Below the pieces are notes generated by a model that was not told where the DNA came from, ran no database searches, and was given only the letters and a program-made list of their open reading frames with translations. A stretch of DNA of 64,000 nucleotides from Symbiodinium natans (lineage: Eukaryota; Sar; Dinophyceae; Suessiales; Symbiodiniaceae), in NCBI GenBank assembly GCA_905221605.1, contig CAJNDS010002610.1, positions 62,001-126,000 of the forward strand, written 5' to 3'. A program made the translations under genes and the position numbers. Positions 12,401-23,880 of the stretch are shown here, piece after piece (position 1 is the first letter of the stretch; each line of letters opens with the position of its first letter).

Positions 12401-13830
12401 AAATGCAGCTCAAGAAGTAAACCTTTCTTCATGTTTATAGGAATGGTCCCAATACTACTAATATCAGTAGCGTGATACTAGTATTATATTCAGCAATGTT
12501 CGGTATAGTAGGCGTATTAGCTTACTAGCATGATCAATAGCATAACTAAAAGTAAATGACAAGAAATTGCAATTCCAGTTACAACATTACCAAGCTTACT
12601 AGTGTCATAAATTGTATTAGGCTTGCTAGCACTCATGTTACTCGCATTAATCATATTACTAATTGATCTCATATTATAATCTTATCGGACTAATTATGCC
12701 ACAGGGGCTAATGACGCTATGGTACTATTGTTAGTGACATTGTTGAGTTTCCCAGTGGTGGGCTAAAAAACATTGCTGACAACACTGATGTTGCACCCTC
12801 TTTAGACCTGCCCCCCTCCCCCTTTCTTGTTCCTGTTTACACTGTCCACGGGATATATATGAATTTATTAGAGAGGAGTTAGGATAAGTTTACAGGGCAG
12901 CGATGCCCAGCAATCCTTTAAAGGCGCGCCGCGTGGAATTTTCTTACGGCGCCCGGACGGTTTGCCTTTATTCAAGATCCCAACGCGCGCCCCCAAACCC
13001 AAACACTCGGAGTGTCCTGAACAGCCCGGCCATTTTTGACTTTGTTCAGGAGGCCCCTACTAAAGAGTGTGGAACATTAATAGTACTCGCACTAGTCATA
13101 TGGCTAATCTCGACAGATAGTGCAGTTTCGTAGTAGACTTGTCAAAAGACATATGCACTACCAGCAAGATTAGGATGATTAGGATTGTCGTGATGTTAGT
13201 GTTAATTAGCAATCCTGCCAACGCACTGCAATGTTATTTGGTGATATTGAAGTCACGAACTGTCAAATTGGGAGCATAAGATGTGTCTAACTTATGCTTA
13301 GCACAAGTAATCCTCGACTTCGAATGTTCCGCACAACACGCCATGCTTTTTGCTTATATTGACAGCTCGCGCTAGGACTAGTACTTATATTGCGAACATT
13401 ACCAATAGTACTCACATAAGTCATAATATGTTCATAATGTTAGTTGTGCTTCCAATGCTAGGAACACCAGTAAGCATACTATTGCCATCGCATCAGCATT
13501 ATAAAGATCACAAACACTAATAAGTGAACAAGCCGCAGATGAAAACAAAGAAAGCTGCAGAAAACAAGTGCATTTAAGATATGCAACACCGGTGTGGAGG
13601 GTTGATCGTTTTGTTGCATCCAAACGGATAAATAAGTTAGATGTGCGACTTGTCTAAAACACAAGCATCAACAGTAATGGTATCCACAGACACAAGGCGA
13701 AGTTGACTCTCAAGTAGAACTTATGGTTCCTACAAAAGTATAAATATACACTTACATACTAAATTGTTTATATTCCGTATTTAAAGCGAAAAGAAAAACT
13801 CTATGCTAAATAAACCCTAAAGGTTCCGGG
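12400..13830. other. AT-richer sequence without a gene
   Basis: No protein family is recognised. Many short palindromic ACTAGT, GCTAGC and TACTAGTA motifs occur, especially at 12440-12680 and 13070-13420. They give a repetitive texture without a clear period. Confidence 0.5.
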
Positions 13831-14030
13831 CTCATATATATATACATATATATATGCACACCTATATATATATATATACACATATCTATCTATCTATCCA
13901 TCCATCTATATACATATATTGTTCTATTATTTTATGCTATATGAAATTGTATTATATTACAGTGTAGTATATTATATTATATTGTAGTATAGTATATTAT
14001 ATATGATGTATGATATTTGATATAAGTATG
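13831..14030. repeat. TA, CTAT/CCAT and TATAGTA microsatellites
   Basis: TA tracts (13834-13880) are followed by CTATCTATCTATCCATCCATC (about 13886-13908) and a degenerate TATATTATATTGTAGTAT stretch (about 13940-14005). Confidence 0.85.
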
Positions 14031-14039
14031 TATGTTTGT

Positions 14040-15231
14040 ACAAGGGGGTCCTGTCAGAACAATAGTGGGGTGATGATCAAATTCGGCTGGCTCAGAAGAA
14101 ATTGCTGCAGGCTGCAGATTGCTTTCGCATTGAACAGATGAGAGGTGGCTTTTCGTCAAAGCTCTGGCCAGTACACAGCTCCAGAGGCTTCGGTCTGCAT
14201 TAAAGAGCCAGACATCTAGAGATTCAGCTTAATGGGCCGCCTCCCGGCCTCTAAGGCTTAAAATAGAACTCAAGTTTCAGGCTTCCAGCCTTCGGGATCT
14301 GAGGATTGCTGAGAACTGCCAGAGATCCTTGAATCTCAGACATCCCAAAGACCTCCCCCAAAAAAAGAAGCAGACCTGCGCAGCTGCTGGGTGTTGGACG
14401 ACTTGCTCGGAGCCATTGACTTTGCTTCAGGGAAGGGCCTGCCAAACACCACAGCGCCAGAGACATGGGAAGGTCAAAACTCGTCCTCGTCGACCATGAA
14501 GGTTTTCTAGAGGGTGCCCGAAGCTAAGGTTGGGGCACATGGAACCTCACACCCGAAGAAGAAAATCTGGAAATCTCAAGCGCCCGGAACATGCTTTAAG
14601 CACTCATCGGAAACATGAGTCAGGTCCCGGCCTGTCTTCGGGGGTGAAACTGGTCAAAGCAACGTTTTGTTGCTGTCTCGCGTATGGTTGTTGGTCTTCG
14701 GTAGGGTGCAGAATGGTGTGGGCTGGTGTAGGCTACAGCCAGGTCGTGTTGGGCACGTGACCTCCGCAAACTTCGAACTGAAGTTCAGATCTGGCCCAGG
14801 TAACTACAGGAATTCACATCCACAGCCAACTGCATGACTAGCAAAATTCTTTGTCGCGACTTCTTCGACATGGCTATGCCCTCACGACTCGACGGGTCGG
14901 CTCACTACATGGGCTGCTGGCAAACGGCCAGTTCTCGAGCAGCCCCTGTCTTTCCGTTTCCCCGAGCCAGGAAGCGAAGTTAGCGGTCAGCGAAGGTGTC
15001 ACATCATGACATGTCAATGGTCAACTTTCTTGCTCTCGGACCTAGTCATGGTCCCGCAGGACGTCGAGCAACTGAGAAGATGAGAGCTGCGGGAGCACGC
15101 GAAGCGAAAGCCTGCGAGAATCTACGAAAGCCGCTTGGTCAGCTAGGTAATACAGTAATCTTTTCGTTTTGGCCGCAGTACGAAAGAAAGCTCAGGCCCA
15201 TAGAGCCATAGAGCTGGCGCGTCTTGCCGGC
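14040..15231. other. Flank downstream of the SDR gene
   Basis: No supported gene. It is unique, GC-balanced sequence that contrasts with the AT-richer segment to its left. It should hold the 3' untranslated region of the SDR gene, which ends at 15232 on the minus strand. Confidence 0.5.
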
Positions 15232-18200
15232 TCAGTCGTCCCAATAGTCCGGGAGTTCATTGAAGCTCGTTGCAGTGAAGCCGCCATCCACATGCAGCCT
15301 GAAACTCAGTCGGCATTTCACAAAGATGCGCTCCGGATGGGCTCAATAAAGACTCCTGGAACCTCCCACATACACAAAGGCCCCAAACCTTCGGCAAGTC
15401 AACGTTGGAACGCCTCCGCAGAACCCCAGCTAGGTCTCGCGCACCTTGCACCCGAGCAAACTACGAGGATTTCGCCCACACACCCACACTGTCGTGTGTC
15501 ACACGCACAGGGGACCATCCTGAAGCCTCTACTCCCAAGAGTCAGGAAGAGTCAGGGGGCGTCTGGCCAGTGATGAAGGCCGCAGCATCGCTAGCCAGAA
15601 AGGCGATGGGCCTTGCCACCTGTGCAAGGAATCTCTCCTTTCAAGTCTCTTTCCAGGCTCTTTCTGTAGATTGGGGGGGGGGGGGCCTGTGTGGGGATTT
15701 TAGCTCTGGGCTGCAAAAGACGTATGTGGCGAGTGGGCGAAGCTCCCCCCCTAGCCAACCCAACATCAGAAAGTTCCCACCCCAAGCCCCTTAGCCCTCA
15801 ACTTCAACCAGACCAAAACAGGTCTAAACTAAACAAAATCCCGGAACTCGCCCCTATTGTCTGTGTGTGTGGGTGCGCCTCCATGACATCGCCCAAGCGC
15901 CTCAACGGCTTCCGGCGCTGGAAGTCTTCGATGTACGTGGGGTTGGCCTCTCGTCTCTGCTTCTTTACAAGGTTTAAAGGCTTGGGGCTTGGCGGGTGGG
16001 GGGGGAGTGGTTGGCTACTCTGAATAGTAGGCTGAGAGTCGTAGAAGCACTTTGTGCTTGGACTTATAACTATCGATGGCTGTTGCTGGAGGCCTTCGCC
16101 ACAAGCGGCGTGGCGATGGCTCCGGGCGCCACGGCATTCACGCGGATGCGGAAGCGCGCCCATTCCACGGCCAGATTCCTCAACACATCTTTGCAAGCAC
16201 CTAGTGACATCATTTGGAAGCTGGCTCAGGCCCTGGAAGGTCGTTGAAAGTAGCCCAAACCCTGGTACGCAAGCGAAGGCCAGGCTCCGTGTCATCTGGT
16301 TCATCGCCTTGGCTGCAGGCCCTTGCAACCACATCCTAGGTTGTTTGAGAGCGCCTTCTGAAGTTTGGCCTCCAGGCCCTGTGCTTCTGGAGGCTCTTGG
16401 GGCTGTTGAGTGCGGACTCGGGTGGCTTCAGGTCTTCAAGCCCTCGACAGCCCCTCCTCAAGGATTGAAAGGCAAGCGGCCGCTTTGGACGCTGCATAGG
16501 GGAATCCTGAATGCAGATTTGCGGTGTGGGGGAAGTTTTTTCGCGTTTCGTTTTGAAGCTTTCGGAGGTTGGACACATCTTGTCGTTTTGACGGTCCTTG
16601 TTCTGTCACTGAACTACGGTACGGTGTTCCGAGTTTCGTTGTGCAAATACCAGCAAACACCGCGAACACCGATGACTACAACAAACCAATTCAAGCGCCC
16701 TTGCTACCCTCGCCCTCACACCCGCTCGCTCTGTGAGTCTACATGCAGGCTGATCTAGCTGACATAGCGCACTGGAAGTTTTGCATTGGGATGGTCGAGA
16801 TGTGGGATTCGCATGAAGAGTGCTTTGGAGAGCCCACATTGCTAGCAGGTCATGCGCAAGACAAGGGACCTGTCAAGAAATATGGTGTGCCGCAGATGTA
16901 CCGGTTCTCGCGAACAAAAACTACGCACAAACTTAGGCCAACCTTCGCGCGCACCTTCACTCCGGCCACAGCCTCTTCATAATGCGCTGCCGCAGAAGGA
17001 ACTCGGACTTCTTGGGTTAGGTATGCACAGGCTCTGTGAGGCCTTCTTTTGAATGAGCTTGTGTAGTGTTTTCGCATTTGGATTTCGCACATTTTGCACG
17101 GGACTGCGCAAGTTTCATCTATCGCATGTCCCGTTAGGGCACGCTTTACATGTCAACACAATGGAACCGTCTTGTGCATCTGCTACTATTCTGCCGGGTG
17201 TCCGGTTTCCCCTGCGCCCAGAGCAGCATGACAACAAGAACCCAACCCAAGGGCCCAGGGGTCAAAGGAACTTCTGACCGAGAGTCCAGAAGGTATATGG
17301 CCAGATCCAGCTACCGAGGAGACATTCCTCGGCAAACATCGCAGCAGTCGTCAGCGAGGATAACCGTGCAATGTACCGTGCAATCTAGGGCTTGAAATGG
17401 TGTGGGCTCCGTCTGATCCCTAGGTCCTAGGATCCGATCACATTCAATCCGCTTCCTTCTGCATCTTGGTTGACATAAGCTCAAGTCGGATCCCACATGG
17501 CTCTCCTAGAAGGGTTTGTCGCAGGACGCTTCGGCCCCATATGCCTCCCCCTGTTCACCTTCAAACGCCCAATGGCCCAAAACATTCAACGGCAAAGCCG
17601 TAGACTAGAAAAACTCACCGTCAAGACCCGCAACGTGTCTTGTTTGAGGGGCGACAGTGGCTTCACACCTCTTCCAACAGATTTCTGTCAATAAAACCTA
17701 TTTTTGCGCATATTAACCTGGAACACGTTAAGCATCCGGGAGCCTACGCAACACGAAGCCGCGGTAAGCAAGGGTCAGGTGAGATTCACGATAGCCGCGC
17801 CTCCTGTTCTGCCTTTCTGGCCCGCCTGGGATTCCAAGGCATGAGAAGGCTCCTCATGAAATCAGTGGATCAATCATGGTCAATCCCTCCTCGTGCCTTC
17901 TGAAGCAATGGCAGGGCTGCCATAGAGAGCCGCATGCAGCTCATGAAGTTGCTGTTGAAGATCTTCTCGAACTCCTCATCCCCGAACTCCTCCGCCCTCT
18001 TGCGAATGTTGATTCCACAGTTGTTCACCAAAACATCCAGCTCAGACCAAGGCAGTTGGTCCACCAAGGCCGCAACACCTGCTTGGGTGGAGAGATCGGC
18101 AGGGATGGCCTGGCAGTGCTCACTTCGGGGCATCTGCCGCTGTGCGGCTGCAAGCTCCTCTGTCCCCCGCGCGCAGATCACAACATCCGCGCCCAGTGAC

Positions 18201-18574
18201 AGCATCAGCCGCGCGGTGGCCAGGCCGATGCCGCGCGAGCCGCCCGTCACCACCACCTTCGGGTCACTTTGTTGAGAAGGGGGCAAAGTGGCGGGCAATA
18301 TGTAATTTGGGGATGAGTTTGGAATAGTTGCTGGCGAGCTCAGTGCCTTGGTGCCCTGCAGCTCCACACCCGAGCTGAGCCTGTCGGGCTCAGCGTAACG
18401 GGCAATGCTCCGCCTGGCACCTGCAGCAAGGGCCAATGTGACCGGAGCCCAAAGCCACGGTCGTGGCTCTTGCAGGGAGGTCTCTCGAGCGTGTCCGACT
18501 CTGCAAGGACCCTGCACTTTGGCAAGGGGTTGCACAGCAATCAAAGGGCTGCCACAGCTTGCGGGGAACATCAT
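15232..18574 (-). CDS. Short-chain dehydrogenase/reductase, multi-exon
   Basis: Classical SDR oxidoreductase, closest in wording to tropinone-reductase-like enzymes. It should reduce or oxidise a carbonyl or alcohol with NADP(H); the substrate is unknown. Exons (minus strand): 18574-18347, 18256-17890, 17803-17778, 16675-16651 (tentative), 16506-16484, 16307-16288, 16178-16094, 15947-15879, 15619-15561, 15298-15232. The reading frame is kept across all of these joins. Motifs in order: cofactor loop TGGSRGIG; ICAR, whose Arg favours NADP; NNCGI; FNSNF; AAIVNLT; active-site YAASK split from AMNQMTR by an intron; RVNAVAPGAIATP; KPLRRLGD; AFLASDAAAFITGQ; and TLHVDGGFT before the stop. Predicted length is near 320 residues, with about 75 residues ahead of the SDR fold that may be a targeting region; a GCTGCAG acceptor inside it leaves the true start open. 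The catalytic-Ser exon (16675-16651) and the join before it are uncertain. Confidence 0.85.
16676..17777 (-). other. Long, incompletely resolved intron region of the SDR gene
   Basis: Between VNLT and the YAASK exon the model needs the catalytic serine segment. The best candidate is a 25-nt exon at 16651-16675 (SSVFAVFA), preceded by TGTAG and followed by a GT donor. Two things are wrong with it. The base after the acceptor is T rather than G, and serine-to-tyrosine spacing is about two residues short of the usual 13. The donor after VNLT would also be TG. A stretch at about 17617-17685 reading SVGRGVKPLS is an alternative but does not join in frame. Confidence 0.4.
17804..17889 (-). other. 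GA-AG intron of the SDR gene
   Basis: The exon ends in LQKARG and the next continues GAAIVNLT, so about 86 bp must be removed. The sequence GAGGAGG at the donor and CAGGAGGC at the acceptor make the exact cut ambiguous. The reading that gives AG|G at the acceptor has GA as donor. The GA-AG intron at 16179-16287 is of the same kind. Confidence 0.6.
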
Positions 18575-18599
18575 GGACGAGCTTGAAGCGAGCCTTCAG

Positions 18600-18990
18600 T
18601 CGACTTACGTGTGACCTAAACACTATGGCGAACCGCCTAGAAACCGCGACCATAAAGACCACCTCCGTGCTGGGCATGGGCATCCTGAGAATCATGTCAA
18701 TTTTATATTCTGCGCTGCAATTATTCTGCTGAGCACCGGATCGGGCGAGAGGCAAGCAGCAAGCAGGCCGAAACAAGTAAGCAAAGAAGCCTCACCACAG
18801 CTCATTCCTGGTTGCACCCAGCAGTACACAAACCCATCAAGAATCAACGTCCGCCAAGGTAACGCAGCACTCGTGCGGGTCAAGACCTGCTTCGGTATTG
18901 ACGGCGCTGGCCGTATTATTGCTCCGTGAAGCTGTTATTGCTCCGTGAAGCTGTTCTTGTGCAATGCATGAACCTATGCAGCCATTTTCT
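18600..18990. other. Sequence upstream of the SDR gene
   Basis: The promoter or trans-splice region of the SDR gene should lie here if the start at 18574 is right. I see no TATA-like or other motif that I can defend. Confidence 0.3.
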
Positions 18991-19230
18991 CCAAAGCCAA
19001 CATTTTCTTCGTTTCCTGCGGCGTGAAACATCCTTTCCGGCACTTTCTGGTACCGGCTCCCGGGAGCTAAGCGAGGTTTTCCGCTCGCATATAGCTGGGC
19101 AAACCACGCTGTGGATCCAGACGACGCTCGGTCTACAGGTTCGACAGGCCACTCATTCACTAAGTTGTCCAATTCAAGCTCTTTGCTTTGGGTTTGAGGG
19201 GCCTTGGGCATGAAGCCCGAAGACAAGAGG
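18990..19230 (-). CDS. Possible exon(s), unrecognised
   Basis: The minus strand reads KAPQTQSKELELDNLV, then NEWPVEPVDRASSGSTAWF. This is acidic and protein-like, without low complexity. No family is recognised and no confident splice sites were found. It has the same strand as the SDR gene and lies about 0.5 kb upstream of it. Confidence 0.25.
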
Positions 19231-19259
19231 CTCCGGGCTTCTTCCAGATCTGCACTTTA

Positions 19260-20190
19260 GGAGGCCTTTGAAAAACCCATGAGTTTTCTACACGAAGCAT
19301 CACGGCATCAACCCTGACCACTTGTTGCCCCGCAAAACCGTGTAATTCTTATAGCGGCCATACGCACACTAGTGGACAGAGATGGGCAGTAAGCTTAAGT
19401 ACAAGGGCTATGGGTCGGTCGTGGGGAACCGACATGGATCATTGACGTTCGGCTCTGAACCTAAAATGATGGCAACCTCTGAACAGAAAATGATGGCTAG
19501 TTTGAGGCCTATACAGCCTGCAAAACCTGACCGAACAACTTGCCATCAGCGTCAGATGCCCCAACCTTCAAACTGAAATCTCCTGGACAATGCCTTCAAA
19601 TTCGGTGGCAGTAACTTACAGGACTTACTGGTTCTTCGTCATTCTTCGCGCGCGCGCGCTCTAGGGGTACTTCGCCCTGTCAAAGGCGAAACAGGGATTG
19701 CTGCAGCCATGGCTGCCAGAATACCCTGCAAACAGCCCATGAAAAAAAGAATGGCGCTAGTTCAACTTGTGACTTCTGTTTTTTTCTGAGAACCGGTAGG
19801 TCAGTGGCACTGGAAATTTGGCTGCACTGCGCCCTCAGTCGAAGCCGGCAGTGGCGCGCCCGCCAAACTTTTTTTCAGGTCGTCGAGGCCCCACTATTTG
19901 GCCTCACGCGCTGGCTCACACGTCTGTTTTGTGCCACCTATTTTGGCTCGTAAGAATCAGGGTCCAGCCAGCTACAATTAGTTTAAGCTTGATACTTCCA
20001 CCCAAACGCTACAGAAGCTGGACTCATCTTGGGCTTTGAGATTGATGTTCAGGGAGCAGACAAGTCTGCATTTAGTGGGCCTACAAGCGGGTAGGCTAAG
20101 TCACATCTTTGCGTGTGAAGTCACATCTCCCCTGTGACACGTGGCTGCGAGCGAAGTCACATCACCCCGCGTAAAGTCGCATCACAGAGA
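19260..20190. other. Unique sequence without a gene
   Basis: No supported coding region. ATTTTGGCTC at about 19938 resembles the core of the dinoflagellate spliced leader, but this is judged a chance match. A (GC)n run is at about 19649-19660, and short direct repeats of GTCACATC lie at about 20100-20190. Confidence 0.4.
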
Positions 20191-20199
20191 CATATGTTG

Positions 20200-20278
20200 A
20201 AGCCATTCCCCCGATGTGCACGGGCCGCACGCGCATGTTCTCGACACGCGTGAAAAACATGCACTTGTCACCGCACGC
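20200..20278 (-). CDS. Possible exon with a CGDKC motif
   Basis: An acceptor TTCCAG followed by G at 20278 opens the frame ACGDKCMFFTRVENMRVRP and then VHIGGMAST. Codon choice is GC-rich in third positions and the acceptor obeys the AG|G rule seen in the SDR gene. No family is recognised. Confidence 0.3.
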
Positions 20279-21120
20279 CTGGAAGGGGAGCACATTTTTG
20301 TCGGCGTGAATGAGATTTCTGCTTGGGGGTGCATGTGGGTTCTGGCCAATCTTGGAAGTCGCGAATCCCCAGTGTGCACGCGCCCGAGATACGACTTTGC
20401 ACAAGAAGATACGACTTAACCTACCCGCTTGTAGTTTCCTCGTTCGGAGGATGGCACGAGCTGCCGACATCAACTGCCAGGCGACATGGAACGGCGCAGG
20501 TGCTCACGGAGATATGCATCTGCTCGACGAGATATGCACAGCAATGTGTCCCTGACAACTTTCACCCTTCCTCAAACTCCATGATTTGCCAGGTGTTGCA
20601 CCGCAATGAAGCTGTTACAGATGCTTCGTTAATAAGGTTCTTCCACATCTGCCCCAATATTGTGGCCAAAGTTGTGTAGGCCCATATCTTTAGGCTTTGT
20701 GCTACCCTCATACGCAGTGGTGGGCTTGTTCCGTGGCACCCTCAGAAGTAGTGGAGGCATGCAGCCTTTGACCCACCGGTCAAGGAATCGCTGGGAGCTC
20801 GGTAAGGTTCTTCCTCTACATTAAGAACCGGTGATGTGACCCTAAGAGTGTACATGCCACATTAATGCAAAAAAAAGGCAGCACCCCACCGCGACCTTCA
20901 AAAACAGAGTCTCGTGTTGAGCGCCCAGCCGGCTCGAGGACACTGGAACTTCCCGTGCTTTTTCACCTCCCCCCGATCTTCCAGCACAGTCGCCGTTATT
21001 CGACAGACGAGTGGACACACCGCGCTCTGGAAAGCTGGGGCAATGGCAGGGGGCACCTCGATGGGCTGTGGTACTTGTCGATCAATGTTCTGCCGCGCCT
21101 GGGAAAGCGCTCAACAAACA

Positions 21121-21142
21121 AATACACACACACACACACAAC
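21121..21142 (+). repeat. (CA)n microsatellite
   Basis: A short CA tract in unique sequence. Confidence 0.9.
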
Positions 21143-21199
21143 ACTGCACTGATGACCCTAAAACTCTTAAAATCTGGAAACCTTCAATTGTCCTACCTG

Positions 21200-22700
21200 C
21201 CCACCTTGCGCCCTCTGAGCAACGATGGCAACTCCGGCAGCTCCTAGCTGGCAAACGCAAGGCGCGAGCCGCCAGGAAGTTCAACACGCAGTACCCAAGC
21301 CTCTTCTGCACCACCATTTTGGGGCGTGGAAAGAACCTGGCTAACAACATGTGTCTTTACAACCTGCCCCAAGATGATGAAACTGGTAGCCGCAGGGCTC
21401 TGAACTCATGTGACTCACCAAACCTGAGGCCGGCGCCACCTGCTTCTTGAAACGCCTCTGCACGGCAGGCACAATTACGTCTGAACAGTGCAAGTGCTTC
21501 GTCTCTACCAAGGTCAGTGCGGGGCCAACTTCGCCACAGAAAAGTCGAGTGGCGTGGTACCCTGGCCGCGTCTCGCTTGCATCCACAAGCATGTTTGGTG
21601 CAAGATTCAGGGCCTCCTCCTTCTCCTCTTGGTCACGAGCATCGCCTCTGTCCAGGTAGTGGGTGGCAAGTGGCTCCCGCGCAGGGAACAAAGTGAGGCC
21701 CTAGCATTGCCGTTGAACACGAGTTTTCACCGCGCCCTGGCCAACGCAGTGATTCAATAGAGGACGTCCAGACTGGAAGCTCCATGGCCTCAATGATGCC
21801 ATAGAAGGCTCTGATTCGTCCTTTCTCTTGGCATGTCCTAAGCTGCGGAGGAACCGCTTCCAATCTCCAACAATCAGGCACGGATCCGCTATATGCAGCC
21901 GTTACGTGCTGCCGACGGACCCAAAGGCAGCCAGGACAGCGCAGAACACCTTCCATTTCTCGGCTTGCGGCTTTGCCCAGATATTGGGCATATCATGGGA
22001 GCATTATAGAGGTGGCTCTGCGGGCTTCCCGCGACGTAGCCATTTGGCTTGATGAAATCATGCCCGGACAAATCGTAAGTGTTGCTTGACAGACCAAGGC
22101 TACGGCACGCTGGCCATGCTTGATTTCAGACACGTCCGTCAACCGCGTCACCTTTTCGATTGCAGCTTGAGAGACACAAGAAAGACCACAAAGAATCTGA
22201 GGAGGACGAGGGCGAAGGCAAGAGCATGCAGGAGCGAGGAATGGGGAACACGGGCAGGAAGCAAGAAGGGAGGGAATCAACAGACTGAGGTCGTGACACA
22301 AACAAGAGGGTCAGAAAGGTTCAAATAGGTTGAGCATAGCATGGCATAGCATGGACCACAAGTGCCTAACACTGGTTATCAGTACACTGCGCGCGCTGCA
22401 AGACAGTAGAATACACCAACATGTGCCAACGAAAGCCCAGCTGCAGGATGATGAGGGGGCTGGAACTCCATGATCTCCATGGCCAACGGGTCCCAAACCT
22501 CAGCGACGCGAACCCCCGCCGCCGCACCAGCTCCTCATCTGCGACCGAGGGCACTGCTGTGTTGGTTGATGCCGCGCTGGGGCCAGTTTGGCCTACCAAC
22601 CATTCGGGGGAGAGAAACATGATGCCCAGCGCTCCGGGAAAGGACCCTGCCTCCATCATCCGACGCAAGCACTGCGAAGCGATCGTGATTGACCTAAAGC
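21200..22700 (-). CDS. Candidate multi-exon gene, unrecognised
   Basis: Several consecutive minus-strand stretches look protein-coding but sit in changing frames, as expected for short exons. From the 5' side they are: FPGALGIMFLSPEWLVG with SVADEELVRRRGFASL (about 22650-22480); AIEKVTRLTDVSEIKHGQR (about 22175-22100); AEKWKVFCAVLAAFGSVGS with a GT donor GTAACG (about 21975-21910); VGDWKRFLRSLGH (about 21870-21830); ALNLAPNMLVDASETRPGYH with LVETKHLHCSDVIVPAVQ (about 21630-21450); and VVQKRLGYCVLNFLAARAL (about 21330-21270). I know no family for these. LIVGDWKRF faintly recalls the GDFN motif of retroelement endonucleases, so a decayed retroelement is possible. Confidence 0.25.
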
Positions 22701-22899
22701 CAAAACAAAGGGACTACAGCTTCACACGATGCACCCCTGCGCACCCTGCGAACAACAAAGCGAAGGGACACAAAACAACTCGTCTTGAGCGGCACGGGTG
22801 TTTTCTCTTGCGTAGGACCCAGCACTGCAAAAAAAAATATGCACCTAATGCAAAACATGCACCTATAGCCTACAGCGGCCCCCGGGGACAGCGGTGCTC

Positions 22900-23510
22900 C
22901 TGAACTCGCCGAAGGCAAACGCAGCTTGGGGACATGTTCCCGGATTCCCTCCAAGGAGTGTAGGTCACCAGGAAGGCATAAGGAGGCTTTACCGTTCTTA
23001 CATTTAGTAATACTATAGACCCTGTTTCTAGGCCCTCAAAAAGGGAATGAGGTCACCACTGCGGCCCCCAAAAAACCCTCAAAGCCTGTCCGGTTCATAC
23101 ACTTCGGCTATCGAGCTTAGTGTCTAATTACCATGGAGCTTTGTCGACACCTAGCGTCGTGGCAAAGGGCTATTCCCATACAATGTTAAGTCGCCCCTCA
23201 ACACACCCTGACAAACTTACGCAACTCGTGTCGCAAGTCTTCCTCCTTCCCCCACCCCCTCCACACCTCCTCCTAAGAGCCGTGATCCCAGGGCCTTGCC
23301 TGCATGATTGCATTCAGCTTCCTCATGTCTCCTCAGTCCTCCAGACCGGAAGCCCTTGAGGATCGCGAAGCTGCGTGCACGCTAAAAGAAGCAGTGAGCA
23401 CCAACGCTGCCAACTTGTGGGGGACGGCAGGAAGGAAAGCTGGTGCAGTTCAGCAGCATTGTGAGACCTGCCGTTGACTACCCAGTGCACGGCCGGTCTA
23501 CTTAGCAAGA
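22900..23510. other. Unique sequence without a gene
   Basis: Nothing recognised on either strand. Confidence 0.4.
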
Positions 23511-23514
23511 ATCC

Positions 23515-23880
23515 CTAGCCAGAGCATCCCCTAGACAAGCCTGGAGCAAAATATCCGTCGAGTGCCAGGCCCCAAGACCAACCCCAGAGAATGCCTGGAG
23601 TGCCCAGTCCCAGAGAACCCCAACACCCAGAGTATCCCCGAAGCATTTCTGGAGTACACATCCCAGAGTATCCCCGGAAAATGCCCGGAGTGTCCAGGCT
23701 TAAGAGCATCCCGCAAACCCCTGCAGTACCCAACCCGTGCAGAGCATCGCCAGAGAAGCCCTGGAGTGCCCTGGAATGCCCAGAGTTTCCCTAGAACTTC
23801 CCTAGGTTGCCCCGGAGAAGCCCCCGGAGTGCAACCCGGAGTGCAACCCGGAGTCCGGAGTATCCCCAAAGAATCTAATG
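23515..23880 (+). repeat. Degenerate AGAGTATCCCC / GGAGTGCC minisatellite, copy B
   Basis: A chain of phrases spaced about 27-33 bp: AGAGAATGCCTGGAGTGCCC, AGAGTATCCCCGAAGCATTT, AGAGTATCCCCGGAAAATGC, AGAGAAGCCCTGGAGTGCCC. It ends in three near-perfect GGAGTGCAACCC units. The minus-strand frames read Gly- and Pro-rich peptides (GILRTPGCTPG) that are repeat-derived. Confidence 0.75.

Larger units (their letters stand above)
10741..13862. mobile_element. Candidate element bounded by (TA)n-linked inverted repeats
   Basis: The left end has TA dinucleotides followed by ATGAACGAGCAGCCTTTCGG and TCCATTTCGC. The right end, read on the minus strand from about 13840, has TA dinucleotides followed by ATGAGCCCGGAACCTTTAGG and GTTTATTTAGC. 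The interior is visibly richer in A and T than the sequence on either side and differs from it in texture. No transposase was recognised, so it would be non-autonomous or decayed. The (TA)n flanks could be the target. It could instead be two independent copies of a dispersed repeat that happen to face each other. Confidence 0.35.

Noticed and set aside
19930-19955. Relict dinoflagellate spliced leader at ATTTTGGCTC
   Set aside because: Only about ten bases match the leader and the flanks differ. A match this short is plausible by chance in 64 kb, and similar ATTTTGGCT strings occur at 45.26 and 60.7 kb without context.
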